Positions 27,609 through 34,986 of a stretch of DNA of 64,000 bases are shown here, one piece after another. Position 1 is the first letter of the stretch. Each line of letters starts with the position of its first letter. The translations under genes were made by a program, and so were the position numbers. The notes under the pieces are model-generated. The model made no database searches, was not told the DNA's origin, and saw nothing but the letters and a program-made list of their open reading frames with translations. Source of the stretch: Phycisphaeraceae bacterium (GTDB lineage Bacteria; Planctomycetota; Phycisphaerae; Phycisphaerales; UBA1924); contig JACKHF010000001.1 in assembly GCA_020639155.1 (NCBI GenBank), forward strand, positions 434,001-498,000, in the 5' to 3' direction.

Positions 27609-27983
27609 ATGTCTGACTTCACGATTCATGAATCAACAAACTGCTATGCCTGCGGGTACGACCTGCGTAGGCTGAAAGAATCCGGTCGATGCCCTGAGTG
27701 TGGTCTCCATATTCGCTTCACGCTTGAATCCCGTTACAGCGAACGAGTTCTTCAGCGTGAAAATGCACAAGCAGAGGAAGATCGCATCCGATGGGAACAA
27801 CAGATGGCTGATTGGAACACGCAGAATGAAATCAATCAAAAAATCCAGCAACAGTCGCTCGAAGAGGCTGAACGGTACAGCCGTATCCTTGATCGATGGG
27901 AGCATTTGCAGGATCGATTTGAAGGTGTAATCGCAAGAATGGAACAACAACTCACTACAGAACGTGATGGATCTGATGTGTAA
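27609..27983 (+). CDS. Zinc-ribbon protein with coiled coil, unknown function
   Basis: A 124-residue protein. Residues about 11-30 form a four-cysteine zinc ribbon (CYACGYDLRRLKESGRCPEC), a type often found at the N-terminus of small planctomycete proteins. The remainder is a long charged helix rich in Glu, Gln and Arg (about residues 45-115), likely a coiled coil. No membrane segment is present. The ATG at 27609 has GAGGAG at good spacing. It is divergent from the riboswitch-controlled operon and overlaps the next gene by about 17 bp, so the two are likely co-expressed. The function is unknown. Confidence 0.6.
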   Translation: MSDFTIHESTNCYACGYDLRRLKESGRCPECGLHIRFTLESRYSERVLQRENAQAEEDRIRWEQQMADWNTQNEINQKIQQQSLEEAERYSRILDRWEHLQDRFEGVIARMEQQLTTERDGSDV

Positions 27984-28695
27984 CGACCAGACGCCAACAT
28001 TCGAGGAATGGGTCGAGTACTGCTTCACGCAGGGATATGCAGACTTCTCCGGGTACAGTGAAGACATCGATACTCCAGCAGCAGATGTGCGAGAAATCAG
28101 GTTTCATCGCATCCATGATGAAACCCTGACCGACTATCTGATCAGGTTGTTCGTAGCGCCGGAGTTCATCGCTGACAGATACACAGATGATCAGATTGCA
28201 GATGCAACATGGTTTCTCTTTGGTATTGCATCAAGCTACCTCCACCATGTTCGAGAGAGCATCGTCCCAGTTGAAAAGCAGATAACATGCCTCCGCGCTG
28301 TTGCTTCGATGTATCTCAATCTGTACGACAAAGTATGCGGCGACAGAGGTCGGTCACCTGATATTGATTTGACTAGCCTCACGGGAAACTACTCACACAC
28401 CAAGATCGATGGAGCTGTCTACATGATCTGGGATATGGACTGTATATCCAGTCCGTTTACATTCCCAAAGGAGTTTCCCCATCTGGTTGATCCCGGATTT
28501 GAAGTGCTTTCGATCATACTACAGGAGTGCAAGCTTAGCACCTGTCACATCAGCGCACTCCACGGGCTTGGACATGAGCACTACAAATACCCCGACCGAT
28601 GCGAAGCAATTATCGACCAGTTTCTCAGCACACGCCGTATTCCTGAATGGGTGCGGGAGTATGCACTACTAGCGCGAGTTGGAGGTGTTATGTGA
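27967..28695 (+). CDS. Uncharacterised cytosolic protein
   Basis: I do not recognise this 242-residue protein. It has no signal peptide or membrane segment, is acidic and rich in aromatic residues (FEEWVEYCFTQGYADFSGY near the start), and appears mostly helical. The last third contains CHISALHGLGHEHYKYPDRC, a histidine-rich turn followed by a helical end; the pattern recalls helical-repeat proteins encoded in many bacteria next to small zinc-ribbon proteins, but this is weak. Starts at 27964 (GTG), 27967 or 27976 (ATG) are possible. It is AT-richer than the flanking metabolic genes. Confidence 0.6.
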   Translation: MDLMCNDQTPTFEEWVEYCFTQGYADFSGYSEDIDTPAADVREIRFHRIHDETLTDYLIRLFVAPEFIADRYTDDQIADATWFLFGIASSYLHHVRESIVPVEKQITCLRAVASMYLNLYDKVCGDRGRSPDIDLTSLTGNYSHTKIDGAVYMIWDMDCISSPFTFPKEFPHLVDPGFEVLSIILQECKLSTCHISALHGLGHEHYKYPDRCEAIIDQFLSTRRIPEWVREYALLARVGGVM

Positions 28696-28787
28696 TCAGA
28701 AAGGTGCGAACAATTGAGTACAAACCGATCATTGATACGTCTGAAGTGAAGATCAATGCCGGACAGCATACGAGCGTACGCAGTTAG
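28692..28787 (+). CDS. Very small ORF coupled to the upstream gene (candidate)
   Basis: A 31-codon frame that opens with GTG overlapping the TGA of the preceding gene (GTGA at 28692-28695). A strong GGAGG lies 6 nt upstream (28681-28685). The predicted peptide is basic (begins MIRKVRTIEYKPII). The excellent ribosome-binding site and stop/start overlap argue for translation; nothing is known of its function and it could be a chance frame. Confidence 0.4.
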   Translation: MIRKVRTIEYKPIIDTSEVKINAGQHTSVRS

Positions 28788-28809
28788 AGTTTAACACACA
28801 ACACAGAAT

Positions 28810-29691
28810 CTACTTTGCTGCTCTCTTTGTCCTCTTTTTCGTTGGCTTCTTCTTCGTCACAGCACCCTTCTTACTCGGCTTTACTCTGGAGAGATCACGC
28901 AGCGCGTCCTTCCCGATCCATCGTGCAGCTGCGTTGTCAGAAGCAGCCAGCCGATTCGCCAGCGCGAGCGCGTCAGCCTTGAGCCCCGGCCTGCGCGACC
29001 CAATCAAGCGCAGCGCCCAGCTCACACCCTTCTTCACAAAGTTCCTGTCATCGGTCGCGCTGCGCTCGATCAATGGCAGGTACCTTGCAAACTCTGCATC
29101 GTTAGCCTTCTTGTCATGGAGCGCAACCGAAGCGAGCAATGCGAACGCTGCACGTTTGACGAACTCGTCGCGGCTCTTTGCCCACTGCGTGATCTTCGCG
29201 TGTGAGTGAGGAGATTTGTCAAACAGATGGAAGCACGCGGTGTCACAGATCGCCCAGTTATCAAAGTCCTTGCACCACGAATCCATCTGCGCTGATGTCA
29301 GTCTGTCCGGATCGCCAACAAAGCACGCGAGGGTTCTCGCTTCGTACCACTCCGTCTTCCAGAGCGCAAGCGCGAGATCGTGGTCCCTGCCGATGGGCTT
29401 GGCAAGTGATTTGATGCGGCCGACCTGCACGCCGAACGCTTTCTTTGTGATGATGCCGAAGCGAGACACCATGTCGCTCAGGATGCGATCCGATCCCATC
29501 GCGCGCAGCTGATCGACCAGCTCGCTGACGATTTGCTTCCGCTCCTGCGCAGTTCGAGCGCCCCCATTCGGTGCAGTCCGTCGCGACTTTGCTGCTGGCT
29601 TCTTCGCCACAATCTTTTTCGCAGTGGGTTTCTTCCTTGGTACTTTCTTTGATGTTTTCTTTGTCGGTGCTCGCTTTGTCTTTGGTGCCAT
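28810..29691 (-). CDS. DNA alkylation repair (AlkD-like HEAT) protein
   Basis: A 293-residue protein. The first 45 residues and the last 25 are extremely Lys/Ala/Thr/Pro rich, resembling histone-H1-like tails that bind nucleic acid. The middle (about 50-265) has the helical-repeat pattern of the AlkC/AlkD family: VGRIKSLAKPIGRDHDLALALW, YEARTLACFVGDP, NWAICDTACFHLF, and SWALRLIGSR. AlkD-type enzymes excise 3-methyladenine and 7-methylguanine; some relatives lack glycosylase activity. I infer a DNA-damage role. It is transcribed in the same direction as the downstream SRPBCC pair, with 3 bp between the genes. Confidence 0.75.
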   Translation of the reverse strand: MAPKTKRAPTKKTSKKVPRKKPTAKKIVAKKPAAKSRRTAPNGGARTAQERKQIVSELVDQLRAMGSDRILSDMVSRFGIITKKAFGVQVGRIKSLAKPIGRDHDLALALWKTEWYEARTLACFVGDPDRLTSAQMDSWCKDFDNWAICDTACFHLFDKSPHSHAKITQWAKSRDEFVKRAAFALLASVALHDKKANDAEFARYLPLIERSATDDRNFVKKGVSWALRLIGSRRPGLKADALALANRLAASDNAAARWIGKDALRDLSRVKPSKKGAVTKKKPTKKRTKRAAK

Positions 29692-29694
29692 GCG

Positions 29695-30663
29695 CTATCC
29701 CCGAGCGTGATGGGTTTCGGCGAACAAGCCATCGAGATTTCTGTATCCTGCTTCCATGCCCCGATCCATGCCGGATTTTAGTGCGCCATCACGCGCGGCC
29801 TGTGACGTGTACCTGAACGTCATGTGCATGTTCGTTATCGTGCCACGCTCCGTTGCCAGTTCGGTCAGCACCAGCGTCGCGATCTCGTCAGCCATCGGAG
29901 CATCGCAACCCATGTCAAAGATCTCGCTGCGCACCAGCCGCTCCGGCGGCTGAAACTCTGCGTATGTGCCATGCACTGCCATATCGCCATGCGGGTGCTT
30001 CCACTCCCTGCGGAATGATCCATCGACGCGGTGCTCGTCCTCGCACATCGTCATCTCCCAGCCCGGCGGGAGAAACACCCATTGCCTGAGCATGTCGGGG
30101 TCGGTCATTGCTTTCCAGACAAGATCGCGAGGGGCATCAAAGTTGCGCGAGAAGATAATGTCGTGCTCGTTCGGGAGCGCGATGGTCAACACGTTTGACA
30201 CCGCATCCGAACCAGGTGCGAGGTATGCTGCCAGATTCGCAACGTGCTGGATCCCGCCATCGACTGCGCCGTACTCCCTGCACACGCGATCACGATCTTC
30301 CTTCGATGGGAACACCATCCGAAGTGTCAGCTTTGTTCCGGTGTCTGTGCGATCGAATGTCACAATCGCAGTAAACGCAACGTCGTCGGTATTATCAACA
30401 CCAGTGTGCGCGTACACCAGCCGTTCGTTCTCAACGATATCCTGATAGGTGATCAGGTTCGAATACACGCGCTTATCAGGGCCAATCATGTCGAAGCGCC
30501 ATTGGCCATCGACGCGAAAGTCCATCGAGTGGGTTGTCGTTGTGAATCCGTCTGGCCCCCACCACTCGCCCAGCACATCTGAATCGGTCCATGCGCGCCA
30601 GACAAGATTGGGTGATGCATCAAAGTGACGAGTAAACAGAATCTCGCGATCGTCCGATCTCAT
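29695..30663 (-). CDS. Tandem SRPBCC (AHSA1-like) protein
   Basis: Two START/SRPBCC domains of the AHSA1 type in one 322-residue polypeptide. The first begins ILFTRHFDASPNLVWRAWTDSD and the second, about residue 170, IIFSRNFDAPRDLVWKAMTDPD. Each contains the family's WWGPDGF- or W-x-PPGWEM-type segment and a hydrophobic ligand pocket is expected. Single-domain relatives are common next to ArsR-type regulators, and their ligands are unknown. The fused duplication is less usual. The ATG overlaps the stop of the ArsR gene by 4 bp, so the pair is translationally coupled. Confidence 0.85.
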   Translation of the reverse strand: MRSDDREILFTRHFDASPNLVWRAWTDSDVLGEWWGPDGFTTTTHSMDFRVDGQWRFDMIGPDKRVYSNLITYQDIVENERLVYAHTGVDNTDDVAFTAIVTFDRTDTGTKLTLRMVFPSKEDRDRVCREYGAVDGGIQHVANLAAYLAPGSDAVSNVLTIALPNEHDIIFSRNFDAPRDLVWKAMTDPDMLRQWVFLPPGWEMTMCEDEHRVDGSFRREWKHPHGDMAVHGTYAEFQPPERLVRSEIFDMGCDAPMADEIATLVLTELATERGTITNMHMTFRYTSQAARDGALKSGMDRGMEAGYRNLDGLFAETHHARG

Positions 30664-31025
30664 GACTGATCCCTTCCCTGAGTGTGCTCTGTGGTGTGAT
30701 CGCGCTTGAGTTGCTCAAGCACCGCATCGAGACGATTGAAGTTCGATTCCCATTGCTCCCTGAACTTCTCAAGCCATTCCAGTGTCTCGTCCAGTGCGCT
30801 CGGCACCAGTACGCACGGCCGCTTCTGCGCTTCTCTCCTGCGTTCGATCAATCCCGCGCGTTCGAGCACCTTCAGATGCTTTGTAATCGCGGGCATAGTC
30901 ATGTCGAACGGCTCTGCCAGTTCGGTGACGCTTGCCTCGCCCCGCGAGAGTCTCGACAGGATCGCCCGGCGCGTCGGATCGGCCAGTGCCGAGAGTTTCT
31001 GACTGATTGGATCGAGTGCGACCAT
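30660..31025 (-). CDS. ArsR-family transcriptional regulator
   Basis: A 121-residue winged-helix repressor of the ArsR/SmtB family. The DNA-binding core reads ALADPTRRAILSRLSRGEASVTELAEPF, followed by the recognition helix MPAITKHLKVLERAGLIERR. It lacks the metal-binding CxC or His clusters of ArsR/SmtB metal sensors, so it is probably of the group paired with SRPBCC proteins and responding to an unknown signal. It precedes the SRPBCC gene in a two-gene operon whose promoter carries a palindrome (31055-31074), indicating autoregulation. Confidence 0.9.
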   Translation of the reverse strand: MVALDPISQKLSALADPTRRAILSRLSRGEASVTELAEPFDMTMPAITKHLKVLERAGLIERRREAQKRPCVLVPSALDETLEWLEKFREQWESNFNRLDAVLEQLKRDHTTEHTQGRDQS

Positions 31026-31054
31026 GTGGAACTACCTTATTCAACCGATCAGTT

Positions 31055-31082
31055 ATTTTACTATAAAGTAAAATATTGTCAA
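31055..31082 (-). promoter_or_regulatory. Promoter and palindromic operator of the ArsR-SRPBCC operon
   Basis: Minus strand TTGACA (31077-31082), a 16-nt spacer and TAAAAT (31055-31060) form a strong promoter. A perfect inverted repeat, ATTTTACT-TTAT-AGTAAAAT (31055-31074), covers the -10 and most of the spacer. An ArsR dimer bound here would block RNA polymerase. Confidence 0.75.
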
Positions 31083-31147
31083 GCACAAAGGCATAAACGC
31101 CTCAAAGTCAATGAGGGTTCCAAAGTCAACTATACTTATTGGACTAT

Positions 31148-31744
31148 TTAGCAGTTTCGGTACTTGTCGTTCAATCCAACACCACTCACGATCATCGGGA
31201 CGATCTTCTTCAGCCGGGTCTGCTTGGTCTCGTCGCGCTTTGCACTTGAGATATGCTCGGCGTATTCGCGCTGCTTGCCCTTGGGCATCGCGCTGAATGC
31301 TGCATGCGCCTTCTTGTTCTTTGCGAGCGCCGCTTTGAGTTCCGCCGGAACCACGACCGGCTTGTTTCGATCGGCCTTAATCTCCTTGCCCGCTTCCTGC
31401 AGCGAGATTGCTTCCTTCACGTAGGCTTTGATTACGGTCGCTTTGATGTCCTTCATAGATGTCATGCGCATCTGTCGCTGGGCTTTGGTCACCCCCTCCT
31501 GCGCATTCATCAGCACGTTCTTCGGGTCTTTCAGAAGCGCCCCCTGATGGAACCACAGTGCAAAGAAGTTCTTCATCGCAGCAACACCAACAATGTTCTT
31601 GCCGTTGTGCGTGTAGCACGGAACGCCCCATTTGATCGTTTCGTCAAGTGACGTTTGCTGAAGCACTTCCCGTAAACGGAGCAGTTCGTCATGCCATTGC
31701 GATGGATTGTTGTAAAACTCATCGGGGGCTTTGAATCTGTGCAT
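31148..31744 (-). CDS. YdeI/DUF1801-type protein
   Basis: A 198-residue protein of the YdeI family. The N-terminal DUF1801 (YdhG-like) fold carries the signature IKWGVPCYTHNGKNIVGVAAMKNFFALWF. The C-terminal part (about 135-190, PAELKAALAKNKKAHAAFSA and REYAEHISSAKRDETKQTR) is the YdeI/OmpD-associated domain. The family is widespread but functionally unassigned. It has no signal peptide. It stands alone, downstream of rtcA by about 60 bp and on the same strand as the ArsR pair. Confidence 0.85.
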   Translation of the reverse strand: MHRFKAPDEFYNNPSQWHDELLRLREVLQQTSLDETIKWGVPCYTHNGKNIVGVAAMKNFFALWFHQGALLKDPKNVLMNAQEGVTKAQRQMRMTSMKDIKATVIKAYVKEAISLQEAGKEIKADRNKPVVVPAELKAALAKNKKAHAAFSAMPKGKQREYAEHISSAKRDETKQTRLKKIVPMIVSGVGLNDKYRNC

Positions 31745-31801
31745 AGCTCAGAATTATACAGCATCAACCTCGCTATAGCGGTCATATCGTGTCATTCAAC
31801 C

Positions 31802-32827
31802 TTAGACTATCTCGATCTGTGTGATCCGATCTGTGTGTGATTGGTGGATACGCGTGCCGAGGAACGACTCAATTACGGCTGCATTTGTCTCGGCGTGGCG
31901 CGACAACGGCCCCGTGCAGAACCTCCCCTCACCCGCGAGCGCCATCGGGAGCATCAACTGATCCGCGAGGTACGTGCCGATCGGTGCGCCGTACTTGAGA
32001 TAGTCCCGCGCCTCGTTGGCTGCACTGCGCGCGACGTGTTCTGCTGAGACGCCGCGCTGGCCGAACCCCGTAAACACCTCGACGTGGTTTGCGTCGCCGA
32101 GTTCGATACCGAGCACGTTACCCATGCCGTCCGTGTCCTTAAGCTGGTTGACACCCATCTCATGATCCCCGAGCGCAAGCACGTTCTTCACGATATGAAG
32201 CTCGCGCTTTCCGATTTCAGCGGGCAGGCTCGCGAGCGTTGCAATAGCGCGCCGGTGCGTGATCTCGTCGCGAACGACACACTCTATTGGCGTGAGCATT
32301 GAAACCGGCTTGATGCGCATGCGCACGAGACCGCCGCCCGCTGGGTAGAACCCGTAGCGTTCGAGTGCGACATCAACCTTCGGTCCCATCCGCGCGAGCA
32401 TCGGCACGAATGAACGCTGAAGAAAATGCACTGTCGGCGCGAACATGTTGTGCGTGCCGCCTTCGAGTGTGATCGTTGATGGGCTGTCCGCAGTCATCAG
32501 CGCGGGGAGCAGCGTCTGGAATACCAGCGTTGTGCTTCCAGCTGTGCCAATGGAAAAGTGATACTCGCCCGGCGATACAGTGCCGGGCGTAAACGTGACC
32601 TCCGTCGAGCCGACCGTTGCGCCCTGCACCTCGCCGTTGCAGACGTCGCGCGCAGCGAGCACGGCGGTCAGATGCTGACGAAGAAGTCCCGGCTTGGGAC
32701 GGTTGGCGCGGATGTTGGTGATAGAGAACGATGTGCCCGTCACCATTGAAAGCGACAGCGCTGTACGCAGGATCTGCCCGCCCCCTTCACCAACTGAGCC
32801 GTCAAGTTGCACCATTGTTGTTGCCAT
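31802..32827 (-). CDS. rtcA: RNA 3'-terminal phosphate cyclase
   Basis: ATP-dependent enzyme that converts an RNA 3'-phosphate to a 2',3'-cyclic phosphate and can also adenylylate 5'-phosphates. The 341-residue protein is full length. The N-terminal nucleotide-binding region reads LDGSVGEGGGQILRTALSLS. The adenylylated histidine lies in GPLSRHAETNAAVIESFLG (the HxxTN motif). EKDVALERYGFYPAGGG-like and GGTHNMFAPTVHFLQ segments are also typical. It follows rtcB by 17 bp, giving the classical rtcBA order, and is the last gene of the RNA-repair operon. Confidence 0.95.
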   Translation of the reverse strand: MATTMVQLDGSVGEGGGQILRTALSLSMVTGTSFSITNIRANRPKPGLLRQHLTAVLAARDVCNGEVQGATVGSTEVTFTPGTVSPGEYHFSIGTAGSTTLVFQTLLPALMTADSPSTITLEGGTHNMFAPTVHFLQRSFVPMLARMGPKVDVALERYGFYPAGGGLVRMRIKPVSMLTPIECVVRDEITHRRAIATLASLPAEIGKRELHIVKNVLALGDHEMGVNQLKDTDGMGNVLGIELGDANHVEVFTGFGQRGVSAEHVARSAANEARDYLKYGAPIGTYLADQLMLPMALAGEGRFCTGPLSRHAETNAAVIESFLGTRIHQSHTDRITQIEIV

Positions 32828-32844
32828 GTGTTACTTTCGAGTCA

Positions 32845-34347
32845 CTAATCATCCGCCTTGTCACCATCCTTGATCACGAACCGTGCCTGCAACCGCGCGA
32901 CCTCGCTGGCGAGACCCGCGAGTTCGACCGATCGCAGCACCTCGTCGAAGTCCTTGTACGCCTCGGGCGCCTCGTCGATGGGATACATTCTGCAGTTGGT
33001 GAGGATATCACGTTCTGCGAACGACGCGTCGACCTGCGCCTGATTGAGTGTGCGCCCCGCTGCCTTTCGACCAAGCGCACGACCCGCGCCGTGGTTGATG
33101 CTGTAGCACGACAGCGCAGCACCGGGGTCGGCCACCATCACAGCGCTCCCTGCCTGCGGGTTTCCCGGGAGGAGGATGGGATGGCCCGTCTCTGCAAACG
33201 GAGTGTTCTTGAGTTCGTGATGACCCGCGGGAAACGCGCGCGTCGCGCCTTTGCGATGCACCCACTCGAGTTTGTTATCGACGACTTCCTTTCGCGCGAT
33301 GTTGTGGCTGATGAAGTACACCAACTGGCCGGTGACTCCCGGGAAGATCTCCTGGAACGCTTCGAGCACGAGCGCGTTAATGAGCAGATGGTTCACGGTC
33401 GCAAAGTTCGCGCCGAGCGCCATGTCGTCGAGATACGCGTCCGCCTCCGGTGATCCGAGCGGTGCGTGCACGAGTTGTCTGTCGCCGCCCGGGAGCGGGA
33501 TTCCCCACGATGTGAACTTGTCCTGCAATACGCGGAACTGCCCGCTTGCAAGATCGTGCCCGAATCCGCGTGAACCGCAGTGTGACAGGAACGCAACGCC
33601 GCCATCGCGCAGACCAAAGACCTCCGCAGCACGTTGTGCGCGCTCGTTGTCGTGCACACGCACGATCTCGCATTCGCCGAAGTGATTTCCCCCGCCATAT
33701 GAGCCGAGCTGGCGCATCTTCGCAGGAAAGCGCTCATGGAATTTGGGCTGACGACCAAGCACACGCAAGCGTTCTACGAGCGCAGCAGTTGAACCGTCGT
33801 GTCCGGTGTGCTCGCTGTCCTCACATCGGCTCGCCCAATCGAATGGGATGCCGAGTGCTTCGCACACCTCGCGCGATGCGCCTTCGGTGACCGCCTTCTC
33901 GCCGAGCAGCTGATCTACAGCACGCGCTTTGGGTACGCTGCGCTGGCCACGACCAGCACCTGTTGGCGTGCGTTCGCAGATGGCGTTGATGAGTGCGCGA
34001 CGCGCTGCTTTGTCGGTCACCGCGCTCTTGTCGATGTCGATCGCGAGCAGGCTCATGGAGCACTTGATGTCAACACCGACAGGGCCCGGATATATGTGCG
34101 ACGGGCTCGACATCACGCAACCGACAGGTGTGCCATAGCCGACGTGCGCATCGGGGTTGAGTACAAGATGCGACACACCCGGCGCCATCGCGGAGTTGAT
34201 CGTCTGCTTGAGACACCCCTCGTCGAAGGTTGCGCGGATCGCGTCCGTCCCGATGACGGTGACAGGCCGCTGATCGTTTGGGAGCGGGAGCATCGCGGTT
34301 GCTTCGCCTGTTGCGATGAACGGAGATGGTGTTGATTCGTTGCTCAT
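32845..34347 (-). CDS. rtcB: RNA-splicing ligase RtcB (3'-phosphate/5'-OH RNA ligase)
   Basis: GTP- and Mn-dependent ligase that joins RNA 3'-phosphate or 2',3'-cyclic phosphate ends to 5'-OH ends, as made by ribotoxins and tRNA endonucleases. Conserved blocks are PDAHVGYGTPVGCV, GPVGVDIKCSMS (metal-binding Cys), GGGNHFGECE, HCGSRGFGHDL, and the guanylylated histidine in INHGAGRALGRKAA. I start at the ATG at 34347 (MSNESTPSPF), preceded by AAGGGA; 500 aa is normal. The frame stays open upstream into the tRNA-Arg gene, which is coincidental. It lies 35 nt downstream of that tRNA, so the tRNA and Y-like RNAs are upstream in the same transcript. Confidence 0.95.
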   Translation of the reverse strand: MSNESTPSPFIATGEATAMLPLPNDQRPVTVIGTDAIRATFDEGCLKQTINSAMAPGVSHLVLNPDAHVGYGTPVGCVMSSPSHIYPGPVGVDIKCSMSLLAIDIDKSAVTDKAARRALINAICERTPTGAGRGQRSVPKARAVDQLLGEKAVTEGASREVCEALGIPFDWASRCEDSEHTGHDGSTAALVERLRVLGRQPKFHERFPAKMRQLGSYGGGNHFGECEIVRVHDNERAQRAAEVFGLRDGGVAFLSHCGSRGFGHDLASGQFRVLQDKFTSWGIPLPGGDRQLVHAPLGSPEADAYLDDMALGANFATVNHLLINALVLEAFQEIFPGVTGQLVYFISHNIARKEVVDNKLEWVHRKGATRAFPAGHHELKNTPFAETGHPILLPGNPQAGSAVMVADPGAALSCYSINHGAGRALGRKAAGRTLNQAQVDASFAERDILTNCRMYPIDEAPEAYKDFDEVLRSVELAGLASEVARLQARFVIKDGDKADD

Positions 34348-34381
34348 GACATATCCCTTTGCATTCATTATTGATTGGCAA

Positions 34382-34455
34382 TGGCCCCGGCAGGATTCGA
34401 ACCTGCGATCTCCGCGTTCGTAGCGCGGTGCTTTCATCCGCTCAGCTACGGGGCT
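34382..34455 (-). tRNA. tRNA-Arg (ACG), with irregular stems
   Basis: A cloverleaf can be drawn on the minus strand. Acceptor strand AGCCCCG pairs with CGGGGC; the anticodon arm is CCGCG-CTACGAA-CGCGG (anticodon ACG); the T arm is GCAGG-TTCGAAT-CCTGC; the discriminator is A. CCA is not encoded. Irregularities: the terminal pair 1-72 is A-C and the fourth D-stem pair is G-A. The gene lies between a Y-like RNA and rtcB. Confidence 0.8.
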
Positions 34456-34464
34456 CTACACACA

Positions 34465-34594
34465 GCTTCAGCGACAAGGGCTTGAGAAACGTTCCCGGTG
34501 CTCTACCAGTTGAGCTACACCAGCAATGCTGATGATGGGACTCGAACCCACAACATACGGATCAGATGTAGTTCCTCGGGCATTCGCTGAAACC
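34465..34594 (-). ncRNA. Y-like RNA A (YrlA type), permuted tRNA mimic
   Basis: On the minus strand the order is closing stem, T arm, acceptor stem, D arm, closing stem. The closing helix is GGTTTCAGCGA with TCGCTGAAGCT. After an internal loop a second helix pairs GAGGAAC with GTTTCTC. Inside are a T arm (GTGGG-TTCGAGT-CCCAT), an acceptor-like stem (CATCAGC with GCTGGTG, loop ATT) and a D arm (GCTC-AACTGGTA-GAGC) preceded by TA. A normal tRNA would have these halves in the opposite order. The fold matches what is known of YrlA-type bacterial Y RNAs, which bind Rsr through the long stem. It ends about 9 nt before tRNA-Arg. No anticodon arm can be built. Confidence 0.8.
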
Positions 34595-34635
34595 ATCCAC
34601 GTTCCTTTCCTGCACGTGTTCTGCTTCCTTCTGAA

Positions 34636-34709
34636 TCTGGATGGGAGGATTCGAACTTCCGACAATGTGCACCCAAAGCACACGCTCTACCAAGCTGAGC
34701 TACATCCAA
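34636..34709 (-). tRNA. tRNA-Pro (TGG)
   Basis: The minus strand gives acceptor TTGGATG with CATCCAG (1-72 is a T-G wobble), D arm GCTC...GAGC, anticodon arm TGTGC-TTTGGGT-GCACA (anticodon TGG), and T arm GGAAG-TTCGAAT-CCTCC with one A-C mismatch; discriminator A, no encoded CCA. It lies between two Y-like RNAs, 5 nt from one of them. Confidence 0.85.
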
Positions 34710-34714
34710 GATCG

Positions 34715-34859
34715 GCTGACAGTGACAAGAGATCGTGAGACGTTCGCGCTCTAACCAGCTGAGCTACAGCCCCGAAAAAGATCAAGCGGAGCTGGCGGGA
34801 CTCGAACCCGCGACCACGAGGATTGAAACCTGTAGTCCCACAGGCATTCACTTGTCAGC
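34715..34859 (-). ncRNA. Y-like RNA B (YrlA type), permuted tRNA mimic
   Basis: Same architecture as copy A. The closing helix is GCTGAC-A-AGTGA with TCACT-GTCAGC, with a single bulged A. The second helix pairs GTGGGAC with GTCTCAC; these are compensatory changes relative to copy A that keep the same G-U pair. The T arm is GCGGG-TTCGAGT-CCCGC. The acceptor-like stem is CAGCTCC with GGGGCTG, closed by a 14-nt loop containing a T-run. The D arm is TA-GCTC-AGCTGGTTA-GAGC. The 5' strand starts with the AATGCC motif shared with copy A. The 3' end is 5 nt before tRNA-Pro, so RNase P cleavage of the tRNA could trim it. Confidence 0.8.
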
Positions 34860-34869
34860 ACATTCGCAC

Positions 34870-34986
34870 GGTGTGCCAGCAACAACCAGTATCGAGAGAC
34901 GAATCGCACGAGCCGCAAAGCCGACGTGCTCCGGGATTCGAACCCGCATTCACCAATGTACTCCCGATTGCATTTGCTGGCACTCC
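34870..34986 (-). ncRNA. Y-like RNA C, divergent copy without a clear D arm
   Basis: The closing helix is GG-A-GTGCCAGCAA with TTGCTGGCAC-A-CC (10 bp, an A-A mismatch, then 2 bp). The second helix ATCGGGAG pairs with CTCTCGAT (8 bp, again with one G-U). A T arm is present (GCGGG-TTCGAAT-CCCGG), followed by a hairpin GCACG...CGTGC in the position of the acceptor stem. The D arm of copies A and B is missing or absorbed in the 14-nt loop. The closing stems and the shared AATGC motif place it in the same family; it is the copy nearest rsr. Confidence 0.65.

Noticed and set aside
34465..34859. Circularly permuted or intron-split genuine tRNA genes
   Set aside because: The acceptor halves do match in permuted order, but no anticodon arm can be built from the flanks. 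The flanks pair with each other as a long stem instead, and rsr is adjacent, so tRNA mimics (Y RNAs) fit better.
34465..34859. tmRNA or two-piece tmRNA
   Set aside because: The D arms are full tRNA-type arms and there is no tag reading frame or pseudoknot series.
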